DNA from: Deinococcus malanensis | GTDB taxonomy: Bacteria; Deinococcota; Deinococci; Deinococcales; Deinococcaceae | Reading direction: 5' to 3' | NCBI RefSeq assembly: GCF_014647655.1 | Contig: NZ_BMPP01000021.1 | Coordinates: 1-47,855 of the forward strand | DNA: 47,855 bases | Part shown: positions 33,895 through 40,920 of the stretch, in pieces | How the letters are laid out: the number at the start of each line of letters is the position of its first letter | Position numbering within the stretch: the first letter of the stretch is position 1 | Notes under the pieces: model-generated | The model's input: only the letters and a program-made list of their open reading frames with translations | What the model was told of the DNA's origin: nothing | The model's database searches: none | Translations under genes and position numbers: made by a program

Positions 33895-34008
33895 ATGACC
33901 CATACCAACCCCAAGCGCCGCGTAGCGCCGCTTCTCGCGGCCGTGCTGCTGCTCGGCGCTGCACACCAAGAAGCGAACGCCATGAGGACAGGCGAGCACG
34001 AGCCTTGA
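33895..34008 (+). CDS. Small ORF encoding a signal-peptide-like product
   Basis: ATG 33895 follows a good ribosome site (GGAGGACGAG). The 37-residue product has a basic start (THTNPKRR), a hydrophobic core (VAPLLAAVLLLGAA) and an AxA-like end (EANA), i.e. a signal peptide followed by only about nine residues. It may be the 5' stump of a deleted secreted-protein gene or a tiny secreted peptide. The remnant-rich surroundings favour the first. Confidence 0.4.
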   Translation: MTHTNPKRRVAPLLAAVLLLGAAHQEANAMRTGEHEP

Positions 34009-34066
34009 CCCAGTCCCATTGGGCAGCCCTGGTCCAGCCGGTTTATGAGGTTGCAGCCGTCGCGGC

Positions 34067-34208
34067 TTATTGGTAGTCAGTTGCGTAGAAAGGTTGTGCG
34101 CTGAACACGACATTTTACCTATCTCGATTTGGACTCACCAGTACTGCCTCTGCCCATGAAGACAGCACTTCGAAGCACAGGGTTGGCAAGCCAACGGACT
34201 ACCAATAA
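34067..34208. repeat. 12-bp inverted repeat pair, 142 bp apart end to end
   Basis: TTATTGGTAGTC at 34067-34078 is exactly inverted at 34197-34208. The interior has no gene and includes a small GTTGGC/GCCAAC hairpin near 34190. The arrangement could be the ends of a short non-autonomous element or a chance pair. No flanking duplication was found. Confidence 0.35.
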
Positions 34209-34248
34209 AAGGTCCGGCCAGGGTCCCCACATTGGGACCCTGGCCGGA
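34204..34248 (-). terminator. Intrinsic terminator of the monooxygenase remnant
   Basis: A perfect 15-bp stem (34213-34227 with 34234-34248, loop of six) is followed on the minus strand by CCTTTTATT. It lies 18 bases after the minus-strand stop at 34266. It is the cleanest rho-independent terminator seen in the window. Confidence 0.8.
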
Positions 34249-34265
34249 GTAGCTTGGGAGCGCCC

Positions 34266-34804
34266 TCAGGTCGCGCGCGCCACGGCCCCAGCGGGGGGAG
34301 GCTGCGGCAGCTGCTGGCGAGCAACACGCAGCACCCGCAGGACGAATGCCGGCTTGAAGAATGCGGCGGGCGGCTCAACCAGGTTCTGAACTTTGATGAA
34401 CATTGCGAAGACGGCGCCGTCGTGCACCGCCGTACGCTGCACCATCGTGAAGTACCGCCCCGTCAGCCGCGCAGCCAGCGGCTGAGACCAGTTGGACTCC
34501 GGGTAACTGCTGTCGCCACCCGTCACCAGACTCCACGGCAGGTCCACCGCACGGGCCGCCGCGCGGAAGTATCGCCGCCACAAAGGCGTTGAGGTGGCCG
34601 GAGCTCTCAGGGCGTCGCGCAGAGCGAGGCCTTCAAGCGACGCGACCGTCATGCCCTGGGCATAGGTGGGGTTGAAACTACACAGGGCGTCACCCATAAC
34701 CAGCAGGCCCTCCGGAAAGCGCTTGAGCCGCTCGTAGTGTCGCCGCGCATTCGCGGGGTACTTATGCACGGCGATGTCTGATACCGGTTCGAGGGTACTC
34801 AGGA
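34266..34804 (-). pseudogene. FAD-dependent monooxygenase, C-terminal remnant
   Basis: The frame encodes the last ~170 residues of a flavin monooxygenase-like protein. HYERLKRFPEGLLVMGDALC followed by SFNPTYAQGMTVASLE is the GD-motif region that contacts the FAD ribityl chain. Similarity continues upstream of the first start (GTG 34769) as LEPVSDIAVHKYPAN to about 34800, then stops. The Rossmann FAD-binding N-terminus with GxGxxG is absent, so it cannot bind FAD normally. It keeps its own terminator downstream. Its breakpoint coincides with that of the plus-strand ATPase remnant at 34802. Confidence 0.7.
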
Positions 34805-35944
34805 ACGTTCTCGGCCACGGCCCGCAACATCCGCCGGATTCTCAAGGCGAGCCCGGGGCTGGAGCTCGACCGTACTGTGTGCGAGGTCCTGAGTCCTCTG
34901 GTGCCCGAACTGGGCGAGGCCCACGCCCCACGCACCCAGCTTGACGGGCGGCTGCTCGAAGCGGTCGGCCATGTCTTCGGGCTGGGCCTGCGTGACGTGG
35001 ATGTGCTGACGGTGGACGACATGCGGTACTGCGACCTCGCCACCATCGAGGCCGGCTTTCTGCTTTTCGGGTCTGCCTTCCCCCTGGGAGGAAGCAGCGG
35101 CATTCCGCACGTGATCTGCGCCCACCGCAGCGGCGAGATGACGCCCGGCGGCGAGGCGTTCATCCGCCAGCAGGTGGCGGAGGGCAAGGCGGTCCTGATC
35201 GAGCTCGAGGCCTTAGACGAAAGCTTCGTGCGGCGCCTGGTGGGGGATCTCGACGTGCCGGAGCTGGCTGCACTCTCGCCTCGCCTGGCTCAGTTCACAG
35301 GCGGCAACCCGCAGTTTTTGCTGGAGACCATCCGGCACCTTATAGAAAAAGACGGGCTGCACACTGCTACTGGTCGGCTGCCGCTGCCACCCAGGGTCGG
35401 GGAGGTGCTGACGCGCCGCCTGCAGGGCCTGTCGCCGAGCGCCCTGCAAGCGGCGCGGGCGGCGGCAGTCCTGCAGAGCGACTACTCGTTTGATCTGGTG
35501 GCCGAAGTGCTGGGCGCGCCGTTGCTGGCCGCTGCGAATGCCTGGGCCGAGCTTGAAGCCGCCCATATCATGCACGAGGAGCGCTGCAGCCACGACCTCG
35601 TGTATGAGGCAGTTGAGGCCGGCATGCCCGCAGCCGTGCAGCGCCTCCTTCACCGCCGCGCCGCGCGGGTGCTCTCGGGCCACCGGGCACCTCCTGGGCG
35701 TGTGGCCCGCCACTGGCTCAGCGGTGGTGATCCGGGCCGCGCGGCGCCGCTGCTTCTGGAAGCGGCTGCCGATGCTGCGGCAACCGGCCGGCTCCGCGAG
35801 GCGGACGACCTGTACAGCCTCGCGGTCTCGGCCCTGATAGCTACGGGAGACCAGGAGGGCGCGCAGCGCGTTCAGATTCTTCAGGCCAACCTGAACATGC
35901 CGGGAGCGCTTCAGGGCGAGCTCCCTCCCCCGCCCGCCGTCTGA
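34802..35944 (+). pseudogene. SARP/BTAD-type ATPase regulator, N-terminally deleted remnant
   Basis: The frame aligns with the middle and C-terminal parts of the two regulators at 40921 and 44272: the Walker-B-like DDMRYCDLATIEAGF, the TGGNPQFLLETIRHLIE block, LSPSALQAARAAAVL, and CSHDLVYEAVE followed by LLHRRAARVLSGH. The N-terminal BTAD/DNA-binding domain and Walker A (residues 1-~320 in the paralogues) are missing. Similarity begins at about 34802, before the first usable start (GTG 34877), so the 5' end was deleted rather than mis-called. A reinitiated product would lack nucleotide and DNA binding. It is the third member of this family in the window. Confidence 0.7.
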
Positions 35945-36163
35945 GGGATTTCTCCAGTTTTTCCCCTGAAGCCTGTGGCTTTCTGGCCCCGACCGAGGCC
36001 GAAAAGACTCGTGGAGTTGTGAAGCACAGGATGACTAAGCGTTTTTGGGACACGAATGAAGGGGCTTACAGGTCTGCACGGTATGAACACGCACGGCGAA
36101 GAATCATCCCAGAGCACGCCCCTGGCTTACCTGCATGGAACCTTAAACAATTGGCGGGGCGCC

Positions 36164-36616
36164 CTACAGGTCGGCTACCAATTGCGTCCTGCGCCGATGC
36201 AGTACCTGCTCCTCCAACTTGGCATAAGTCAGGCCACCCAGAACACCCAGAACTGCAAAGGAAAGGCTTGTGGTGATCAGCACCAGCGCACCTCCGCCCA
36301 GCGCACTGGTCAGCACCGACCAGCCACGGTGAAGTCGCCCGGCCAGGGCCGCCACAGGAGCGACCAGCACCCCGAACATCAAGGCGGCAGGCAGTCCGAA
36401 GGCTAGAGCCAGAGCGAAGACGCCAGTCCAGGCATACGGCGCGTTCCGCCAGGCATCAGCCCCATCAATCACCAGTGACGCCACGACCAGAACCGTGGCT
36501 GTGACGAACGACACCAGCACGGCAGCCAGCAGGGCCAGCCCCAAGCGGCGAAGGGAAGTCGTCAGCGCAGTTGTCAGGGCGCGCATGATGGCCGTCGGTC
36601 CGGGGCCACGGGTCAT
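36164..36616 (-). CDS. Small multi-pass membrane protein, unknown function
   Basis: A 150-residue protein with about three or four hydrophobic segments (ALLAAVLVSFVTATVLVVAS, TGVFALALAFGLPAALMF, GALVLITTSLSFAVLGVLG) and a charged C-terminal tail. It is not assigned to a family. ATG 36616 overlaps the stop of the upstream propeller gene (ATGA), so the two are translationally coupled; an upstream in-frame GTG exists. It is the last of three tightly linked genes starting at 38129. Confidence 0.65.
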   Translation of the reverse strand: MTRGPGPTAIMRALTTALTTSLRRLGLALLAAVLVSFVTATVLVVASLVIDGADAWRNAPYAWTGVFALALAFGLPAALMFGVLVAPVAALAGRLHRGWSVLTSALGGGALVLITTSLSFAVLGVLGGLTYAKLEEQVLHRRRTQLVADL

Positions 36617-37821
36617 TGCGGTCCACACGCCACGCCGGTGGCGCCTGCCACCCGGGACACCGCTCTGCCGCTCGCGGATTCCTTGACGACCAGGGCATGG
36701 GCCCCGGGTGGAGGAGTGAAGTCATTCACGCGGGTCAGGGCCTCCGGTCGGGGATAGGCCACGCTCAGGGCGACGTGCCGCGAGTCGGCCAGCCAGCAGG
36801 AGCTGTTCAGCACCGTGAGAGTGCCCTTCGGGGCGCTTCCCACGATCAGCTCGCGCATGGTCTTCCGGCCCAGATCGGCCACGTAGGCGTAGGTATTGAC
36901 GTGCGCGTTGCTGTCATGACGCGCCAGCAGGATAAGAAGTTTCCCACCGTCGGGTGAGGGCACGACATCAAGCACGCTGCCCTCGAACGTTCCCATCCAT
37001 CCCAGCACCCGCAGCCGCACCTCGCGCACGTCCACCGCAAAGATGGCGGAAGTCGTGGTGCCTGCACTGCCCACCCCGTACCCGGCGTTGGAGGCGAAGT
37101 ACACCTGGCGCCCGTCGCGGGTGACCCGCGGGGATGTGACGGTCCAGCTCACGTCATCTGCCTGCGCGCGGGGGTCGATGTCCGCCAGGAACCTGCGGAT
37201 GGCGGGCTGCGGCGCCGTCTTCAATGTCCCCAGCAGGTTCTCCGGCAGGCGGCGGGTGAAGACCTCGGTGCCGGGCCGGCCCCCGGGACCGTACAGGAGT
37301 ACGCCCACGTCGTCCGGGGACTGGACCGAGCCTAGCGTCGCCGTCACCTCGCCATTGCGCGAGGTGCTCTGGTACAGGGCCGACTGGCTGGGAAGAAACG
37401 TCTTGCGCTTGACGAGGTTCCAGCCCGCATTCTCCCCATCCGTGCCCACGATCAGGGCGTGGCCGTCCCAGGTCATCCAGCGGGCCCGCACGGTGGTGAA
37501 GGTTGGGCCGGGCACCAGGGAATTCAAGAGTACGCTCTTCGTGTACGGCGGCCTGCTCAGCCAGGGCCGCAGGGGCGGAACCTTCTCGGCATGGATATTC
37601 GTTCCCTGGGGACCGGTCAGGAAGGCGAGTGCGCCATCCGTGGGGGAAAGGGCCAGCAGCACCGCGCCGCGTGATTCCGGCACCTGCCGGGCGGCCTGGC
37701 CGGGGGTGCTCTCCACCCACGCCGCCCCGCCCTTCAGGTAGGCGAGCCGACCGGTGGGCGCCGCTGCCGCCGATGTTGCCGTGAGCGCGGCGATGATCAG
37801 GGAGCACAGGCGGCCCGTCAT
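36613..37821 (-). CDS. Secreted beta-propeller (TolB/WD40-like) protein
   Basis: A 402-residue protein with an N-terminal signal peptide (LIIAALTATSAAAAP) and a series of ~45-residue beta-blade-like units with SPDG-type turns (LALSPTDGALAFL, TSPRVTRDGRQVYF, VPSPDGGKLLIL, LADSRHVALSV), typical of TolB/WD40-like propellers. The role is unknown, perhaps a protein- or ligand-binding scaffold outside the membrane. ATG 37821 is preferred because it overlaps the upstream stop (ATGA); a GTG nine bases earlier is the alternative. It is coupled to the small membrane protein downstream. Confidence 0.75.
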   Translation of the reverse strand: MTGRLCSLIIAALTATSAAAAPTGRLAYLKGGAAWVESTPGQAARQVPESRGAVLLALSPTDGALAFLTGPQGTNIHAEKVPPLRPWLSRPPYTKSVLLNSLVPGPTFTTVRARWMTWDGHALIVGTDGENAGWNLVKRKTFLPSQSALYQSTSRNGEVTATLGSVQSPDDVGVLLYGPGGRPGTEVFTRRLPENLLGTLKTAPQPAIRRFLADIDPRAQADDVSWTVTSPRVTRDGRQVYFASNAGYGVGSAGTTTSAIFAVDVREVRLRVLGWMGTFEGSVLDVVPSPDGGKLLILLARHDSNAHVNTYAYVADLGRKTMRELIVGSAPKGTLTVLNSSCWLADSRHVALSVAYPRPEALTRVNDFTPPPGAHALVVKESASGRAVSRVAGATGVACGPQ

Positions 37822-38129
37822 GCCAGCCACACGCGCGTCTCCGGGGCGCGGACCCAGGGGCGGGCCCGGCCCAGGACGGCCCCGAGCTCCTGAACCAGCA
37901 CGGGCAAGGGCAGCAGTTCCAGGTCGGGCACGGCGTCGAGCGCCAGCCGCACGGCGCCCCTGGAATCCAGTCCCGGGCGGCGCAGCAGAGCCAGGAAGGC
38001 GGCGTCGTGCTCAAGCGCCCGGGCGCGGTGGCACAGCTCCTCGTAAATATCCATGGGCGCCGCGCTTGGCGTCACGGGCCCGGGTTCGATCGGCGTCAGA
38101 TGGTCGTTCCGCGGGAGAGTCCGTGTCAT
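37818..38129 (-). CDS. Small hypothetical protein, first gene of a three-gene operon
   Basis: A 103-residue protein with no recognised domain. The second half is helical and leucine-rich (DIYEELCHRARALEHDAAFL, AVPDLELLPLPVLVQELGAVL). ATG 38129 is the first good start after which composition looks protein-like; the longer open frame upstream has no support. Its stop overlaps the start of the propeller gene by 4 bp. It may be a cytoplasmic regulator of the two envelope proteins downstream, but nothing in the sequence shows this. Confidence 0.55.
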   Translation of the reverse strand: MTRTLPRNDHLTPIEPGPVTPSAAPMDIYEELCHRARALEHDAAFLALLRRPGLDSRGAVRLALDAVPDLELLPLPVLVQELGAVLGRARPWVRAPETRVWLA

Positions 38130-38378
38130 GGCGTCAGGGTAGTCGGGGCAGGATGATTGCAGCATGACGCCCTGGGGTAGTGGCCGCAACGAGGTCAGCC
38201 GTGGCGTATGGGTGCCCGCCATTCTGTCCCTGGACTTCTGCGGGGGCGCGGGGGACAGCGGACCGTAAAAAGCAGCCTGAAAAGAGAGTGTAACCGGTCC
38301 GCGCGCCACAGTGGTACCGGGGGGCGGTGAGCCCCCCGCAGGACGAATGAGGGGCACCAGCGGTGCAGATCAGGGTAA

Positions 38379-38717
38379 ACTTCCAGGCGAAGGTTCGAGG
38401 GCTGGCTGTTCACGCCGCGCGTCACCTACCGCTATGAGGTGGACGGCGCTCACCGGGTGGGGCACCAACTCTCGCTCTTCGAGGGGTCTTCCTCAAATGA
38501 GGGATGGGCGCGACGGGAGAGCAGACGTTACCCGGTGGGAAGTGCCGTGAAGGTGTACCACTCGCCAGACGGGGAAAACGCTGTGCTCGTGCCCGGCGTG
38601 GAGTCGAGCCTGTGGGCCTGGCTCCTGCTGCCAGGCGCAGCCATGCTTGTGGGCGCGGCCCTACTGCTCACGCGGGGGCCTAAAGACCGGAACACGGTAA
38701 GGGTCAGTTTTTCTTAA
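38379..38717 (+). pseudogene. DUF3592-like membrane protein, 5'-truncated
   Basis: The frame reads FTPRVTYRYEVDGAHRVGHQ, then RRYPVGSAVKVYHSPDGENAVLVPG and a C-terminal membrane segment (LWAWLLLPGAAMLVGAALLL). This is the order of the second half of DUF3592 proteins. The N-terminal membrane segment is missing: an in-frame TAA lies at ~38376. Similarity starts before the first usable start (GTG 38439), so the 5' end was lost. The function of the family is unknown. Confidence 0.55.
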
Positions 38718-39109
38718 GGCAGCGGACCTGGTCCGGGGGCGCCGACCGGGGAATTTTCGGCTGCCTCATCCAATGAAAAAAGCGCAGCACCGACTGCTGC
38801 AAGGGGTGGACGACTTGAGCTCACCGCGTTTGACCTCGGGGGCCAGGTCCGCCGTCTCCGGCAGCCGGTCTACCCTGAGTCCGCCCGGGTTCCTGCAGTT
38901 CCGCGGCTCCGGCGATTTGGGGCGACAGTTCCCCAATGCCATGTTCAAAACGGCCATTGTGGCAGGAGGGGACGCGGCTCACCGACATTTCCTCTCTCCG
39001 CTCCGGCAGGCTGTCATGGAGCGGTGAAGGAAACTGCAGCTTGACGTCTTGCCCTCGCCGGGTCAACCCCTTGCATCTCGTTGTGAGCTCGCCTGCGCCA
39101 GCCACAGCC
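38718..39109. other. Intergenic region, no supported gene
   Basis: About 390 bp with no frame I can support. Short frames on both strands lack ribosome sites and recognisable sequence. Confidence 0.4.
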
Positions 39110-39262
39110 CTACCCATCGTCTCGCGTGAGGCTGGCTTCGATCGCCACCAGTCCGAGGACAGCCAGCAACACCTTTGGTGCGCGGCCAGGGCCGCGAGGC
39201 ACCCGCAGCACGTACATGCGCCCGTCCATCCGGATCTGTTGTGCTGTCGTCTTCTATTTCAT
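39110..39262 (-). pseudogene. Small ORF interrupted by an amber codon at position 3
   Basis: A very strong ribosome site (AGGGAGGAG) precedes ATG 39262, but the third codon is TAG. After it the same frame stays open for 47 codons to TAG 39110, with a plausible product (KTTAQQIRMDGRMYVLRVPR and then a hydrophobic VLLAVLGLVAIEA). One C-to-T change (CAG to TAG) would explain the stop. Translation could restart at ATG codons within ten codons. It may be a recently broken small gene, a short leader (Met-Lys) or a readthrough case. Confidence 0.45.
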
Positions 39263-39379
39263 GATCTCCTCCCTTTCATGCGGTGCGCCCACGCTAGAGG
39301 GCCGGGCACGGCGCGGGGATGATGCGGGGGCCAAGGGTGTCATCTTTGAATCATCCTCTTGCACGTAGCCTTCCTGCCA

Positions 39380-39398
39380 GGCGAACGCGGTGTTCGCC
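39380..39398 (+). promoter_or_regulatory. 5'-UTR hairpin before the secreted protein gene
   Basis: GGCGAAC and GTTCGCC form a perfect 7-bp stem with a five-base loop, ending a few bases before the ribosome site (AAGGCGG) of the gene at 39414. It could influence translation or message stability; no ligand class is recognised. Confidence 0.35.
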
Positions 39399-39413
39399 GA
39401 AAGGCGGTAATCC

Positions 39414-39917
39414 ATGTTCAAGAAAACCCAGATGGCAGTCCTGGCCCTCCTCGTGATCGTGGGCGGCGCGCAGGCCAAAACCTTCAGGCATGCCACCAAC
39501 GGCTACAGCCTCACCTACCCCGACGCCTGGACTGCGAAGGCAAACCTTGCAGGCACCGACGTCGCCATCTCGGTGCCGGGCACACCCGGGGCGACCAGCA
39601 TGATCACGGTCGTGACGCAGAAGCTGCCTCAGGGCATGAACCTTGCGGCCTACACGCAGGCGACGACCGAGTCGTTGCCGCAGATGCTGGGAAACTACAA
39701 GCTCGACACGAACAAGACCGTGAAGGTGGGAGGCGTCGCGGGGCGGAAACTGGTGTTTACCGGTACGCGGGGTGGCAACACCATGTACGGCAATATCGTG
39801 CTGCTCGTTCGGGGCGACGTCGGGTACACCCTGAGCTACCTGGGAGAGCTGCCTGCCAACGCTGCGGCCAAGGAAACCATTGACCGGGTGCTGACGAGCT
39901 TCAAGCTGACCAAGTGA
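39414..39917 (+). CDS. Secreted PsbP/DcrB-like protein
   Basis: A 167-residue protein with a cleavable signal peptide (KKTQMAVLALLVIVGGAQA). The mature part (FRHATNGYSLTYPDAWTA ... VTQKLPQGMNLAAYT ... RKLVFTGTRGGNTMYGNIVLLVRGDVGYTL ... IDRVLTSFKL in order) has the layout of PsbP/DcrB/LpqN-like alpha-beta proteins. No catalytic residues are apparent; family members are envelope-associated with poorly known roles. The start at ATG 39414 follows AAGGCGG. It is monocistronic on the plus strand. Confidence 0.75.
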   Translation: MFKKTQMAVLALLVIVGGAQAKTFRHATNGYSLTYPDAWTAKANLAGTDVAISVPGTPGATSMITVVTQKLPQGMNLAAYTQATTESLPQMLGNYKLDTNKTVKVGGVAGRKLVFTGTRGGNTMYGNIVLLVRGDVGYTLSYLGELPANAAAKETIDRVLTSFKLTK

Positions 39918-40313
39918 GCTTAGGCGGTAGAGCCCGGCTGGCCCGGCCTTACGATTCGGCGTCATGGGCGGACCATCCCCCGATGCGTCCGCTGACCCAA
40001 CGCGCTAAGCCCCGCCCGGCTTCCGCCCGCGCCCGAATCAACGCATGATCGATCTCACATTGCTGTCCACCCCTGAACTCGCCAGACTTGGGGCCGCTTT
40101 CTGCGTCCTGTTCCTGAGGGCAACTCCATGGCATGCCGGATGTTGAAGCTGAGCTTTCCCCGGGGGTGTCACCGGCCAGCCATCCCACCTTCGATACCTT
40201 TGCCTCCACTGAAAGGAGGTGACTGCGAGAAGTATTGACCGTCATTTTCAGATGGTCCGCTCGGTCGTCCGATTCGCTACCCGAACCCGTCCTCGTTTCA
40301 CTTTGGAGAAGCT
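39918..40313. other. Intergenic region, no supported gene
   Basis: About 400 bp without a supported gene. A minus-strand frame here lacks a ribosome site and any recognised sequence. The right end carries GAAAGGAGGTGA at ~40212, a perfect ribosome-site-like sequence not well placed for any long frame. Confidence 0.4.
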
Positions 40314-40784
40314 ATGCAAAGTATCTATGGCTCACCTTCTGCCCGTCAGACGCTTCCTCTCCTGTCGCGCGTTGCCGCGCTCGCCCTACTGGGGCTCAGC
40401 CTGTCGTACAATGTGCTCTTTCTCGTTTTTGGGAACGGGTTCACGCCCGTCATGCTGACCATTCCAATCTTCGCTGTGCTTGCCCTGGTCGTCGCCAGCG
40501 GCTGGAAGTGGGCTCCGATCGTCGCGGGCACGCTTTCAGTGGTGTTGCTGCTGCCGGAGTTGCCGCTTTGGCGCGGCCACTTTGCCGATGAAACGGGAGT
40601 GTTCCTGATCAACGTTGTCTTCAATCCTGTGCTGTTTGTCGTAGCTATCGTGACTTCATTCGGAGCTGGCTTGCAGAACCTACGCGGATCGCACGAGGAG
40701 CCCGCGTGGCTGTTGGGGTTGCTCACCGCCGCACTCGGTCTTGTGCTCACTGGCACCGCGTTCGGAATTTTCCTGCGTGGGTGA
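40314..40784 (+). CDS. Small four-helix membrane protein, unknown function
   Basis: A 156-residue protein with four hydrophobic segments (LLSRVAALALLGLSLSYNVLF, VMLTIPIFAVLALVVAS, VFLINVVFNPVLFVVAIVTS, LLGLLTAALGLVLTGTAFGI) and short charged loops. It is not assigned to a family. ATG 40314 has TTGGAGAAG upstream. A strong terminator follows, so it is a single-gene unit. Confidence 0.7.
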   Translation: MQSIYGSPSARQTLPLLSRVAALALLGLSLSYNVLFLVFGNGFTPVMLTIPIFAVLALVVASGWKWAPIVAGTLSVVLLLPELPLWRGHFADETGVFLINVVFNPVLFVVAIVTSFGAGLQNLRGSHEEPAWLLGLLTAALGLVLTGTAFGIFLRG

Positions 40785-40794
40785 ACGCTGCGGT

Positions 40795-40828
40795 CGATGG
40801 GCCCGACAGGAGGCGGGCCCATCGTTAT
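40795..40828 (+). terminator. Intrinsic terminator after the small membrane protein gene
   Basis: CGATGGGCCCG and CGGGCCCATCG form a perfect 11-bp stem around an 8-base loop, starting ten bases after the stop and followed by TTAT. It separates this gene from the SARP-like regulators. Confidence 0.7.
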
Positions 40829-40920
40829 AGACTGACCCTCAGATCATTCCCTGCCAATGCCCGGCAGTGCCGTCCAGGAGAGTCCAGGCGGCGGGAGATG
40901 CCTGATAACATAAACGTACG

